From: Hyphodiscus hymeniophilus
Lineage: Eukaryota > Ascomycota > Leotiomycetes > Helotiales > Hyphodiscaceae
Length of the DNA stretch: 64,000 nucleotides
Reading direction: 5' to 3'
Assembly (NCBI GenBank): GCA_016508695.1
Contig: VNKQ01000011.1
Span: forward strand, 310,001-374,000
Shown: positions 24,059-35,402 of the stretch, one piece after another
Numbering within the stretch: the stretch's first letter is position 1
Layout of the letters: every line of letters begins with the position of its first letter
Made by a program: the position numbers and the translations under genes
The notes under the pieces: model-generated
Told to the model about the DNA's origin: nothing
What the model saw: only the letters and a program-made list of their open reading frames with translations
Database searches by the model: none

Positions 24059-25307
24059 TTTGACTTTGTGGTGGGAGAATTCGCGGCTGTGATGGGAGCT
24101 GCCACACAGCTTCAGTTCTAGAGAAAAAAAGTTTAGAGTTTGTCTCCCAGCCTGTTATCGCCGATCGATAAGCTACTGATGCCTCAGGCCTGAAGGAGCT
24201 TCATGCCTGATCTCCCGCCTGACGTTCACACCACAATTGCCAGCAACCACAACAATACGAGTATCGATTTAAACCCGATTTCAGTACTTAAATAACTGTC
24301 TCTAGTATGCGAATATGTTTGTGGGTTATTTCCAATATGTTAAGGCTTATTTTGACTACCTAATCTTTACACTGTCCTGCCAACTTCTCTCAAGACAACG
24401 TATGCCCACGAGTGGGAAATAGAGTACTTATGATTGTATTCTCGTCTCCCAATTGTTCGATCAATTGATTCCGCTGCGTTTGGCGTATGTAGACGTTTAT
24501 GTAAGGGATTTGTTTTATTGATCTAAAAGAGAAATATTCTGTGGTGAATTACTCGTACATTAAAAGAAAAAGATGTGGTAACGATCATAAAGGAGCAATC
24601 TTGGTGTGCCACCTATCGTCGCATGCGGGAGCTGGTCTCGCTGGTTGTTGTCTCAAATCGCCGGTAATGCCTCAATTCGCCGCCATGGGAGTCAACCTGG
24701 AGGGGATCGGCGAGCAGAAAAACAAACAAAATAAGGTAGCAAACATAACAACAGCGCAGAGCGATTGGTCCTAAAATAAGTACAATCAAATTTAGTATCA
24801 TTAAGATCCCGAAACTTGAATCTTTCAATTGTTCAAGCTGAACACAATTAAGTTATATGGAAATATACCCTTTTCGCTTCGCCGAAGACGAAATCCCGAC
24901 GGCCGCTCATGCATAAGGTAAGGTACAGTAACGTATTCTAATGGTAATCCCACTTTTATCTCTGGCTGTTTCCTGAGAACAGCTTCGTTTTACGTCCAAG
25001 ATCGAGCGGTGCCATCTTTAGCAGATAGATAGAAGGCACACTAGTTTCCTTTTCACCCCATTTTACAAATCGACTTCTATCTTACTTCTTACAAAGCAGG
25101 AGCTTGACCGCCTTAATGGTTGTACGAACAATACGTTACATAAAGAGGTATCCCTCCAGAGTCAGACTTTCAGTCTCATTCCGTCCTCGAGCTTCAATCT
25201 TCTCCTCTCTCCCAAACCAGTCTCACATTCATCCCGAGTCTCACATTTCTCCTTCTTCAATCTCACCTTCACTCCAGCATACCAACTTTCACACGCAAAC
25301 CGCCAAT
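24059..25307. other. Divergent intergenic stretch
   Basis: About 1.25 kb between the start codons of RPF2 and the DUF1993 gene. It carries the promoters of both; 25170-25290 is strongly pyrimidine-rich, as expected for the leader of the DUF1993 gene. The frame of that gene is open upstream to 25104 but with a TTG only. Confidence 0.5.
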
Positions 25308-25808
25308 ATGACTGTCACTCTCTACGATACCACCGTCCCATTGTTCATCACGAACGTGAAGATGATCAAGACGATCATCGAGAAGGGCCGAGAAAAGTTT
25401 TCCTCCAACGAATCTGAGCTCCTTGAGTCCAAACTCGTCGAAGGCATGGGTGGATTCATCTTCCAGATCCAGCGAATATCCGACACCGCCAAAGGTCTCG
25501 CTGTTCGCGCAGGAAACGTCGCGCCAGTTGCTCTTCCCGACAATGAGAAAACCTTCGCTGATGTCCAAGCCCGCCTGCAGAAGACGGTCGATATCTTGGA
25601 ATCGATCAAGGAAGACGACTTCAATGCGAGCGCGGAGAAAACGATCAAAGTACCCAGTGCGAAATTGGGGGCGATAGATATGAGTGGCAGGGACTATGTT
25701 GTGAAGTTTGCTATTCCCAACTTCTTCTTCCACGTCTGCATGACTTATGCGCTCTTGAGAAAGGCGGGAGTGGACGTTGGCAAGGACGATTTCTTGTGCA
25801 GAAATTGA
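25308..25808 (+). CDS. DUF1993 family protein
   Basis: A single exon of 166 residues, MTVTLYDTTVPLFITNVKMI at the start, resembling the DUF1993 (PF09351) family found in bacteria and fungi. The family is a helical bundle related in fold to DinB-like proteins; its biochemical role is not established. Seen here are the conserved N-terminal helix, a central PDNEKTFADVQARLQKTVD segment and the C-terminal PNFFFHVCMTYALLRKAGV. No signal peptide or membrane segment, so probably cytosolic. The ATG at 25308 follows a pyrimidine-rich leader and is preferred over upstream non-ATG codons. A 277-codon antisense frame covers it but is a shadow. Confidence 0.85.
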   Translation: MTVTLYDTTVPLFITNVKMIKTIIEKGREKFSSNESELLESKLVEGMGGFIFQIQRISDTAKGLAVRAGNVAPVALPDNEKTFADVQARLQKTVDILESIKEDDFNASAEKTIKVPSAKLGAIDMSGRDYVVKFAIPNFFFHVCMTYALLRKAGVDVGKDDFLCRN

Positions 25809-26273
25809 GGAACCTGGTGGACGGCTTGGAGAGAAGTGAGGTGGGATTTGGAAATGATACACTAGGACTTGATGGCTACTCAATGTCCTCCAACCAGCAA
25901 AAGAAATTGATTCTTTGGTAACAGACAATTCAATCTTGACTTCATTAGTGACTCTGTTAACATGAATTAAAACCTTCGACTTGCTTGCAGCTTGATGATG
26001 CGTAACTTCACATGCAAATAAATGCAAGGCCCAAAGAATCCCTGCAAAATCCGGGGAACTTTGGCCCTCAATCCATCTCATTCCTCCCATCCGCGACACT
26101 GGCGTACCTCAATACAAACGAATGTTGTTCTTCCCACAACCCTTCGAGTCCCTTTTCAATCATCTCAAACTCCAAAATACACAGATGCCAAAACACCGGT
26201 AGTCTTCATCCTTCCAGCTGCGAGTTCGCAGTAGTAGAATCCTAGTCGTCTCGTTGCCGAGGCTCACGGCAAG
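25809..26273. other. Short intergenic stretch
   Basis: About 465 bp between two plus-strand genes. It must contain the DUF1993 3' end and the promoter of the PXMP4-like gene. No other feature is seen. Confidence 0.5.
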
Positions 26274-27133
26274 ATGTCCCAGCTTGAAGCTCTAAAGGTA
26301 CGTTTCACATACATTCCACCAGCAACCCAGGGACTGATACGATGGAAATACAGAAAGCGCTCGAGAGCATAGTTCTCAACCCGAAATACGCAGACTATCT
26401 CGCTGTCCTGAAAGCCGCTCGTAATGGCGCAGTCTATGGAGCAAAAGTGCGCTTTCCGCACGCGCTGGTGTAAGAACCCCATCTCTGTTGATCGCAATCG
26501 CAGCTGAGACTTCGTCACAGAATGATATTTATCTTCCGCTCCGGTACTGTCCGTGAAAAGCTCCACCTCATCTACCGCGCGACACGAACGCACGCCCAAA
26601 ACCTAGCGAAATACGCATCAGTGTACAAACTCACGATGCTCTTCCTGAAGAGGTTTGGAGGGACACCTGGGAAAGAGGGGCCTTACGATACATTCTTCGC
26701 GGGGCTACTGGGTGGATATCTGGTGTTTGGACGAAGGAACAAGAGGGGGCATGTGAGTAGTGTTAGTAAACAGATCGTGATATTCGGTATGTCTGCCCCT
26801 CAACTATCCCATCTCTCTTCTCCTTCACTGGTGATCTGGGAGCGAAGGCCTTGTGCTGACAACAAGGATTCAGTCTTCGCACGAGTCATCCTCTCCCTAG
26901 CCCAAGTCTCTGTTCAACCCACTACAGGCATAATCAGATCCGCGGAGCTCTCGAAACGAATATCACACGATGCATGGCCTGTATTCGCTGCCATGAGTTG
27001 GGGCTCTGTCATGTGGCTATTTAGATGGTATCCGGATACAGTACAAATGGGGTTGAGGAGTAGTATGGATTATATTTATGTGCAGAGCGACCATTGGGAT
27101 AGCTTGAGGAACTTTTTGATCTACAACAAGTGA
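26274..27133 (+). CDS. PXMP4: PXMP4/PMP24-like peroxisomal membrane protein (Tim17 superfamily)
   Basis: Four exons (26274-26297, 26354-26469, 26521-26786, 26874-27133) give 221 residues, close to the 212 of human PXMP4. Family signatures are plain: LAVLKAARNGAVYGAKVRFP and PHALVMIFIFRSGTVREKL, with the split codon across intron two restoring the methionine, then FAGLLGGYLVFGR and the tail WDSLRNFLIYNK. About four membrane-spanning helices are expected. The animal protein is an integral peroxisomal membrane protein of unknown biochemical function; the fungal location is inferred. Splice phases all agree. Confidence 0.9.
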
Positions 27134-27656
27134 AGGACTAGGGCAGGATGGTTAGGTAAGCACAGTTGCGCTTCTATCCAATGCCCGATTCGAGAAGTGT
27201 GAATTAGGACGGGCTCCGTTGATGATCGGCTGAAAGATCCAAAGGCATGGGTACAAACACGGGCAATGACAGACACAGGATAGATTCGGCTGGGTTTAAG
27301 CCATGCATAGCGAATGGGCAGACATGTGTGTCACATGTAGACTATAACGTCTCATAATTTGAGATCGGAGCAACATTCTCACGTCGTAAAGATAGTTTCT
27401 TTTTGTTTTGCTATCCATTGATTAATAAGATATAATTGTCCAAGAGCTGGAACAATATAAAAAAGCTACTCTTAAGCTGCTCAACTATCAAGTGTAGTGG
27501 GACTAGGAACTACAGCAGCGACAGCGTTAGAGACGCAAAGCCACACGCTCTTGGAAACTCAATTCATCATCTAAGCAGGATCTCGGAAAGCACTTCGTCA
27601 TATGCCATTCTGCATCCCTTATTACTCTCACAAAACGCTCTCTATAGCATCTTTTA
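27134..27656. other. Convergent intergenic stretch
   Basis: About 520 bp between stop codons of the PXMP4-like gene and the 2EXR-like gene. AT-rich patches at 27395-27435 fit a 3' end. No gene is seen. Confidence 0.5.
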
Positions 27657-28409
27657 TCATGAGCAATAAACAATATCCTCCATATCCCATTCGCCATCCT
27701 CAATTATCAGTCTAATGAATCTATCCCTTCCTTGTTTCCTAGTGGAAGCTAGTCCTTCTCGTACAGCATCTCTTACGCACCTCCACCAATTCCCAAAGCA
27801 CATATGTCCACCATAACATGGTCCTTTCTTTCTCTCAACCGCGAAACTCACCTCCTCTACACCCGGGAAATTGTCCATTACGAGATGGACCCAGTCTCTG
27901 GATGGTCGGTCATATCGACCATAAAGGATCTTAACCTTGCGGATAGCCTTCGCACCACGATATCTCCCAGGACCTTTGAAGTCGTTTCCACTTCCTGGAT
28001 TCGTGTCTTCATGGGAGCTGGGAGAAGAAAGTGCCGCCGAGAAAGTCTTCAGAGCTTCCGGGCACGAGAATGAGAACGTTGCACTACGGTAAAAGAGCGG
28101 TGGTGGAGGATCGTAGAGAAGGAATGGGGACGCGAGAGAGAGGGGTGTAAGGGCGTGGTGTGGGAGATGTGCATTGTTGCAGGTTATGGAGTGAACGGGG
28201 AGAGCGGCGACATAGAAGGAGTAAATCTGTCGGCGGAGTTCGTACGGGAGTTGGGATATGGGAAACATTTCTCCCACGGAAGAGGTCGTGTCGGGCGGAT
28301 TGTCTAACTTAGGTGGTAATCTGAGCTGAGAGGTTTGGTTTGTGTGTTCCTTGGACGAGTGGAAAAAAGTAGGTTGCGGGAGGAGCTTTGTGGTAGTTGA
28401 AGATGCCAT
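27657..28409 (-). CDS. Uncharacterised protein with 2EXR/F-box-like N-terminal motif
   Basis: A single exon of 250 residues. Residues about 49-70, FPISQLPYELRRQIYSFYV, match the pattern FxxLPxELRxxIW/Y seen at the start of 2EXR and F-box-like domains, which abound in Pezizomycotina and whose roles are mostly unknown. A weakly conserved middle section (YRGAKAIRKVKILYG) and WVHLVMDNFPGVEEVSFAV look like the usual following segments of such proteins. No signal peptide or membrane segment. The second half carries CYGGHMCFGNWWRCVRDAV. I cannot assign a function. Confidence 0.72.
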   Translation of the reverse strand: MASSTTTKLLPQPTFFHSSKEHTNQTSQLRLPPKLDNPPDTTSSVGEMFPISQLPYELRRQIYSFYVAALPVHSITCNNAHLPHHALTPLSLASPFLLYDPPPPLFYRSATFSFSCPEALKTFSAALSSPSSHEDTNPGSGNDFKGPGRYRGAKAIRKVKILYGRYDRPSRDWVHLVMDNFPGVEEVSFAVERKKGPCYGGHMCFGNWWRCVRDAVREGLASTRKQGRDRFIRLIIEDGEWDMEDIVYCS

Positions 28410-28940
28410 TTTTCAGGAAAATGTGTGAAGTATGAGAAGGATCTCAATTTCTGGTAAAGGGGAGATAATGTGAGCGTTTGTGTTTGTTTTTGTTGAACAA
28501 TGGGAGGAACATATCCTTATACTTGGATCTGGACTACCTGATGAGCAGGTTTGCGCCTAAATTATAAAGAGCGCAGTGGCTTGCGTAATTTGAGCATTTA
28601 AAAGAGAAACCGGCATAAATCAGGACATGCCCATCTCCTACAGTACAGGCGTGAGACTTTTCTGGTAGTCTTTGACGTATAACCTTGATGATCGGAGGAA
28701 GGACCTTGTGGTCTACCTACCCCACACAGGCAAAACTCTCAGCCTCGTCCCCATACCTACAGTAACCTACTTTAGCGCCAGGGGTTAGCGAAATAAGACG
28801 AGGCTCCAGGCTCCAACGGAATCTCACACACCTCAGCCTTCTCTCTTTTCTCTCCTTCATACTTTCTATGTAACATACACCATACACCATCATCAGCCCT
28901 GCACACTCACCTCGTAGGTAGTCTACTCCGTACGTTCGAG
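28410..28940. promoter_or_regulatory. Divergent promoter region
   Basis: A 530-bp stretch between two divergent start codons. It is pyrimidine-rich on the plus strand at 28830-28870, just before the membrane-protein gene. No defined site can be named. Confidence 0.4.
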
Positions 28941-30002
28941 ATGAACACGACAAAAATATCCCAATTTATCGATACTCGTTTTGCGTCTATCTCGCCGTAT
29001 ATTGGCATCCATCTTCCACCCCGAGTTCATTTATTCGCCTCGGGTCTCCTCACATACCTCCCATCAACTCTCAACCTCTGTCTTGCACCGCTCCTGGCCC
29101 TGGCATCCTTTCCCCACATCCCCAAGCGCACCATCCAGATTGGCACTTCTCCTCTTCTCGACACCCTGATCATAAGTCCTGGGCTGCACAAACTCTCCAC
29201 AGCCGCGTCTCTCCATGGCGGCGAATACCCCGCCACGGCGGCAATGACGACGGGGTATGTGTTCCGCACGGAGAACCAAGCAATGGTGCATTACATGCAA
29301 CGTGTCGGCGTGACGGGGAGTCTGGTCACTTTGTCTGTTGTGGAGGATAGAGGTCCTCTGCTCGGGGAGTTCATCTTTGGACCTGGAGGCATTGAATCGG
29401 CGAGTGTAGCGGCTGCGGTATTGACGCTTGATGTTTTGGCAGGTTGTTGGATTATCGGTGATATATGGGCCGTACTTTGCATCGGCTTGTTCATTGTCTC
29501 GCGAGTTTTGAATATGCTCGCGTTTCGGAGGCGGTTAGCACCTGATTGGCATGGCGCAGCGGAGCCGGGCGTGAAGGGAGACTTGCTGGTTCTTCTTAGC
29601 CAGGATAGGTGGGTTCGGATTAGAGGCTGGGTTGACGATCTCAAAGCCGTGACTTCAGGGCAGTGGCTGCGTGGTCAAACATTCACGGAGGAGTGTCTTG
29701 TTGATGCCGGGACGGTGCTGGTCTATGCTGCTGTTGTGGTCGGATTTAACGCAACACAGACTGGGGTATTATCAATTGCCTGCCTCTTACTAGGAAGTAG
29801 TGCATTGCTTAGACTTAGTAACTCCAGGACTGGAGACAGTTTTCGGATGCATGGCAGAGTGGTGAAGGTAGAAGAGGTGAAGAATTATGAGAGGAGGAGG
29901 ATCATGGCCGATGAGTTGATTGAAGAGAGCGGGAGATACGATTGGGCAGTGCAGATGGGGATAATCCCTGGGAATGGTAAGACTGGGGAAGCTGTTATGT
30001 GA
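28941..30002 (+). CDS. Uncharacterised fungal multi-pass membrane protein
   Basis: A single exon of 353 residues starting MNTTKISQFIDTRFASISPY. Hydrophobic segments lie near residues 29-55, 154-200 (probably two helices) and 252-292 (probably two), separated by a soluble stretch with GQWLRGQTFTEEC. The C-terminal 60 residues are charged and presumably cytosolic (VKVEEVKNYERRRIMADEL). I do not recognise the family; similar-looking proteins of unknown function occur widely in filamentous ascomycetes. No signal peptide cleavage site is obvious. Confidence 0.75.
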   Translation: MNTTKISQFIDTRFASISPYIGIHLPPRVHLFASGLLTYLPSTLNLCLAPLLALASFPHIPKRTIQIGTSPLLDTLIISPGLHKLSTAASLHGGEYPATAAMTTGYVFRTENQAMVHYMQRVGVTGSLVTLSVVEDRGPLLGEFIFGPGGIESASVAAAVLTLDVLAGCWIIGDIWAVLCIGLFIVSRVLNMLAFRRRLAPDWHGAAEPGVKGDLLVLLSQDRWVRIRGWVDDLKAVTSGQWLRGQTFTEECLVDAGTVLVYAAVVVGFNATQTGVLSIACLLLGSSALLRLSNSRTGDSFRMHGRVVKVEEVKNYERRRIMADELIEESGRYDWAVQMGIIPGNGKTGEAVM

Positions 30003-30240
30003 TCTTTACGCCCACTAGAGAACGTCCCAATGTTCGTCCTGAATACCACTGCTAATGGTATGATTTACGGGGAACGAGCCAGACATCCAAGCATAATAAG
30101 CCGCAGAAACACGACAGTGCATTCCAACGATAAATATCAGGCGGTTTCATCCTGAACCCTGCCACCTCTCAAGTACTCCAAAATAAACAAAGCGACCTTT
30201 ATCTCCGTCACAGCTTTCTCGGCGCTCTCATCTCCTTCTC

Positions 30241-30525
30241 CTATACCCGCCAAGCAGGCCCGCCTTTGCTCGGCGGGCCTAAGTCCATAGCCGCCGCCTT
30301 TTTCGTAACTTCTGCACCTCCCTTCGACGATTGTTGTCTGACGGGGTCGAGCGACGGGTCTATAATTGTGTTGAGGACTTTCTTCGTCTTCTGCCATGCA
30401 TCGCTGGATCTTGAGCTCGAGGATTTGGTGACGTCTGAGTTGAGAAGGGGTTTGGAGGAACCAGTGCTGGTGGTGGAAAATATTGAAGGATCATATTCTT
30501 TGCGCGGTGATTCAGAGGAAGGCAT
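30241..30525 (-). CDS. Small hypothetical protein, Ser-rich
   Basis: An ATG at 30525 opens 94 residues starting MPSSESPRKEYDPSIFS, with a Ser-rich middle and a central DAWQKTKKVLNTIIDPSLDP that looks like a conserved helix, ending near GPPSKGGPAWRV. The frame continues upstream without an ATG. No domain is recognised. It could be a real small fungal gene or the last exon of a longer one; a different frame is open at 30137-30397, so a spliced C-terminus is possible. Confidence 0.45.
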   Translation of the reverse strand: MPSSESPRKEYDPSIFSTTSTGSSKPLLNSDVTKSSSSRSSDAWQKTKKVLNTIIDPSLDPVRQQSSKGGAEVTKKAAAMDLGPPSKGGPAWRV

Positions 30526-31656
30526 CTTGTTTTTAGGATTGGGTGCGATGTTCTTGAATTTTTGGCTGAATTGAGGCTTGAATAGGTTGGGTATTTGAAG
30601 TGTGGAGTGATGAGATATCCGAACTGGAAATGATGGTTTGCCGCAGGTCACTATGTGATAGCTTGATATGATAAGTGAGAGTGAGAACGAAGCCTCTATT
30701 AATACATCACATGAAGTTTTGGAGACATAGAGTAATATATCCGGTAGCGGATTTCGCCGTCTTATGTCCCCAGGCAACGAATTATTGAAAGTCCAGGCAA
30801 TGAGGTAACTTGGAATATGCACTCATTAGGAAGCCATACGAAGGCTTAGCACAGTGAGTAGGAGTGGGTACTTGCGTCGTAAGTCGCATCCCCAGTCCCA
30901 AGGCTGCTATCAATTACACTAGGCTTGAGTGCAACATTCACTCGCCACCTCATGAATCAAGCGGCGTAGAGATTAGCGGCTCGAAAACATGCGGTGCGAA
31001 AATCTGTATCTCGAATCCCCTGGCTTTCCCGTACTACTCGGTGTGCCTAAACAACAGCTCAGAGGGAGGAAACAGCCTCGAATTGGAAGAACCATTTTCA
31101 AATTCCGAGCAGGGTATGCTTTGTTTGTTCTCTAACAACTTTGGTAGGTGTCTTTGAGTAAGAGGAGCAGATTTAGATTGTAGAACAAAATCAAAAAACA
31201 GACCAGGCAGGAAATATCACGACAACAAAGAGAGCTTTCGAGGCACATGTGAGCACAAAACAGCATGGATAAGCCCTTCAATATGACCCAAGGACAACCG
31301 AGAAGAAAATGTCGTATCCAAATTTGTAGCTTTTGATTTATCTTCTCAGGACAGATAGACCTTGTAGATTTGAGACTACTCTCGTCCCATCAGGCATCTT
31401 GAGACGATAACGCGGGCGCTAGCAGCTTAAATCGACCTCCAGATAACAAAGGCCACCACTTCCCAGTTGAGTACTCAATACAACGGTAACTACAAATCTT
31501 GACCACTGACCACTGACCAACGTAGTTCTGGTGACGCGAACCATATTCTACGCGAGAACGATGCCCTGCAGTTGAAAAGGCCACGAATGTCTACTTTGAC
31601 ACCTCCGCATTGACAGCTATCTGCGACCAGTGAAACCATTTGGTGGATACAGTACT
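30526..31656. other. Divergent intergenic stretch
   Basis: About 1.1 kb between the small hypothetical gene and the dipeptidyl aminopeptidase start. One unremarkable 97-residue frame occurs at 30864-31157. A repeated GACCACTGACCACTGACCAA lies at 31500-31519. Otherwise no feature is seen. Confidence 0.5.
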
Positions 31657-34508
31657 ATGGCTGGCCAAGTCGAAGAAGGGGCTCGGCTCCTTTCTCTCGA
31701 GGAAGAAATACCCAGGCAACATTCGGATGAATCAGTGTCCTCTGCTTCGACCACGAGTCTTGTTTTCGAGCGCATTGGTGAACGCGCAACGGCTGAAGAG
31801 AAGAAGACGATGGACGGCAACGGCAGGCTGGGCACCCCCAAATATCCACCGCGAGAGGCATCTCTGCCGTACAGAGATGAAGACCATACGCAAGCCTCCC
31901 TCGAAGACGAAGAAAAGGAAACGGATCTCGAAACCGGCCACTTCATCGGTGGTGATTTGGGCAAGACCGTTGATGGGAAGTTTCGGAGGTTAATTTGGAT
32001 TATTGGAGGAGTGTTCATTGGTGCATGGGTCGTTGTGTTGGTTCTTTTCTTGTTCACTCAATCATATAAGCATTCTTCTGCGACACCCCACGATCCTGCA
32101 GCCACTGCTTCCCGAGGGAATGGAAAGAAGGTCACACTAGATCAAGTCATGGGAGGGCAATGGAGGCCGTATAAGCAAGGCATCAGCTGGATCGAAGGTG
32201 CAAACGGCGAGGACGGATTGCTACTCGAGCAGGGTGTTGGTGGAAAGGACTACCTTGTCGTTGAAGATATCAGAGGAAGCGATGCCAGCACCACTGAGGG
32301 GATCTTGGCAACAAAGACGTTGATGAAAGTTGCGCACTTCAAAGTTGGAGACAGAGGATTGAACCCGAACAAGATCTTCCCAAGCAGAGATCTGAAGAAA
32401 CTTCTTATCGGTACAGATATTGTGAACAACTGGAGGCATTCGTACTACGCAAAATACTGGATCTTCGATGTCGAAACTCAAACCGCGGAGCCTCTAGATT
32501 CTAACAATCTAGACGGCAGGGTGCAACTGGCAAGCTGGAGTCCGCAAAGTGATGCTATTGTGTTTACACGAGACAACAATATGTTCCTGCGCAAGCTCTC
32601 GACCCAGGTAGTCACCCAAATCACCACGGATGGGGGTCCCAACCTTTTTTACGGCGCACCTGATTGGGTGTATGAGGAGGAGGTATTTGGGACTAATAGT
32701 GCCACTTGGTGGTCCGAGGATGGGAAGTTCGTCGCCTTTTTGCGTACGAACGAGACCGAGGTTCCGGAGTATCCTATCCAGTATTTCGTATCAAGGCCGA
32801 GCGGAGTTCAGCCTGGTCCAGGTGAGGAGAACTATCCGGAAGTAAGGGAGATCAAGTATCCCAAAGCTGGAGCACCAAATCCGACTGTAGATCTACAATT
32901 CTTTGATATTGCCAAGGGAGATGTCTTCGAAGTTGAAATTGCTGGTGGCTTCAAGCCCGAAAACCTCTTGATCACGGAAGTTGTCTGGGCTGGATCAACT
33001 GGCAAGGCTCTCATCCGTGAAACTAACAGAGAAAGTGACGTGTTGCGAGTTGTGCTCGTTGATGTCGAAACTCGCACAGGAAAGACTGTTCGAACTGAGG
33101 ATATTCAAAAGTTGGATGGTGGATGGTTCGAGGTATCGGAGAACACTCGATATATCCCAGCTGATCCAGCTAATGGCCGTCCACTGGATGGTTACATTGA
33201 TACTGTGATTCACGAGAATTACGACCACCTTGGCTACTTCACGCCTATGGATAATCCGAATCCAATCATGCTCACCTCGGGGAATTGGGAGGTGGTAGAT
33301 GCTCCGTCCGCTGTGGATCTAAAGAAAAATCTAGTGTATTTCATTGCTACCAAGGAATCACCTATTCAGCGCCACATCTACAGTGTTAAGCTCGATGGCA
33401 CGGACTTGAAGCCATTGACAGATACAAGTAAGGAGGGATACTATGGCGGATCGTTCTCTAGTGGTGCAGGCTACACACTACTAAACTACGACGGGCCAAA
33501 CATTCCTTGGCAAAAGGTCATCAGCACACCCAGCAACTCCGATCACTACGAGAAAGTCATTGAAGAAAACACTGGCTTGGCAGATATGGCCAAGAAGCAT
33601 GAGCTTCCGATCGAGATCTACTCAACTGTGAATATCGATGGGTTCGATCTTGAAGTCGTTGAAAGACGGCCTCCCCATTTTAACGAGAAAAAGAAGTACC
33701 CCGTACTATTCTATCTCTATGGAGGCCCGGGATCTCAAACAGTGGACAAAAAATTCACGGTCGACTTCCAGGCTTACGTTGCGGCCAATCTCGGATATAT
33801 AGTTGTGACAGTCGACGGCCGCGGCACAGGGTACATCGGACGAAACGCTCGCACCATTATTCGCGGCAACATTGGATATTACGAAGCGCATGACCAGATC
33901 GAAACAGCCAAAATCTGGGCACAGAAGAAGTATGTCGATGCCTCTAGGCTGTGCATATGGGGCTGGTCGTATGGTGGGTTCATGACGCTGAAGACTCTCG
34001 AACAAGATGCCGGACAGACATTCTCCTACGGGATGGCTGTTGCTCCTGTGACAGACTGGCGCTTTTACGACTCCATCTATACAGAACGGTACATGCACAC
34101 CCCCCAACACAATCCAAGCGGCTATGATAATACTTCCATCAGCAACGTCTCGGCATTGGAGCAAAACGTCCGATTTTTGATTATGCACGGTGTGGCAGAT
34201 GACAATGTGCACATGCAAAACACATTGACACTGCTGGATAAGCTTGATGTCGCGGGTGTAGAGAATTACGATGTCCACGTCTTTCCCGACAGTGATCATG
34301 GTATCTATTTCCATAATGCGAATAGAATTGTTTATGATAGTAAGTCACCCCAATCCCCTCGTTTGTTTGTGCAAACTAATCAATCGCAGAACTGAACAAC
34401 TGGCTCATCAACGCGTTCAATGGAGAATGGCTTCGTACGGCCAACGCAGTCCCGCTCCAAATTGATGCTCCATCAAAGACTAAAAGAGCAGCGAAGTCGA
34501 AGTCCTAG
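31657..34508 (+). CDS. dapB: Membrane dipeptidyl aminopeptidase, DapB/Ste13/DPP4 type
   Basis: Two exons (31657-34339, 34390-34508; 50-nt intron) give 933 residues. It is a type II membrane protein: an acidic cytosolic N-terminus, one membrane helix at about 112-134, then an S9B beta-propeller and alpha/beta hydrolase domain. DWVYEEEVF at 336-344 holds the Glu pair that binds the substrate N-terminus; the triad is Ser771 (GWSYGG), Asp848 (ADDNVH) and His881 (DSDHG), with spacing as in human DPP4. It removes X-Pro/X-Ala dipeptides; fungal DapB is vacuolar, Ste13 Golgi. The start is the ATG at 31657; the GTG upstream was not used. The short last exon is needed for the LNNWLINAF end of the hydrolase fold. 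Confidence 0.95.
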
Positions 34509-35402
34509 TCGATTATGTATCACGTCGCTGGAAGCCGGCGTTCTTAACCTCTACGCTACAACCGAAATGGCATGTCTTGCCTAAGGCACTAGACTGCTAA
34601 TACCCGCCTTGAGCGATATATTCCAGCCAATAGAAAGCTTGACATTTGGATATCATACCTCCTTGAAAGCCTCTATTTTTATGATATTACCCCGCAATAG
34701 CCCTCTTTCCTGTATAGCGTAATGTTAAACTCCTAATAGCCAAACTGTATCGATCCTTTAGTAGAGACGATCGCTTAAGTCGCTGTCTTCTTAAAAGTAC
34801 CTGGCATTGTGCTGGGCGCTTCGCGTATCGTATCCTGGTTCTTGATGGAATTCGAATCAAGATATGAATTCCAAGTTCGATAGCATCTCAGTCATATTGT
34901 AATGTTCAGATATCACTGAGGCTAAGGCCACTCAAGTGGAGTCGACATGGAATAGCTGGCAGATGAAATTCTTAATCCGAGGATAGAGCTATCGCATATC
35001 ACGGAAACAGGGGCCGGGCAATGAGTTTAAACAGCCTGCATGTTTACTTAAGAAGTCAGCTAAATCAGAACCCTTATGATACAATAGAAACCTTTGAATA
35101 AGTAAGCCTATATCAGGTGCCGTCCCATGCCGTTGTGCTTAAGTGCTGCTGTCGTTGCTTTTGTCAGCCAGTTTGAATGGCAAAGAGCTTTATGAAAACT
35201 TAGTTATGCACCGCTTGGGATTGCATTTGCTGGAAAATATACCATTCGATACATAAGCAATAAAACACTCTTTAAGTCCAGTGAATGTGGTGCATGGCAA
35301 GATAGCAGATGGCAGGTAAGATTTGCCAGAATTGACTTGCAGTTCTAAATTGTAGTAGACTTTACAAAGGTAATCTTGCCCCATTTATTCTATCAACTCT
35401 GC
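34509..35402. other. Convergent intergenic stretch
   Basis: About 900 bp between stop codons of the dipeptidyl aminopeptidase and the metallo-beta-lactamase-fold gene. AT-rich, with short frames only. No repeat or RNA gene recognised. Confidence 0.5.

Noticed and set aside
25269..26099. 276-residue antisense frame over the DUF1993 gene
   Set aside because: No domain, non-ATG start likely, and the plus strand codes a recognisable family.
31630..31656. GTG start nine codons upstream in the dipeptidyl aminopeptidase
   Set aside because: Fungal nuclear genes start at ATG; 31657 is the first.
27657..31656. A secondary-metabolite or effector cluster around the unknown genes
   Set aside because: No synthase, tailoring enzyme set or run of small secreted Cys-rich proteins; the neighbours are housekeeping genes.
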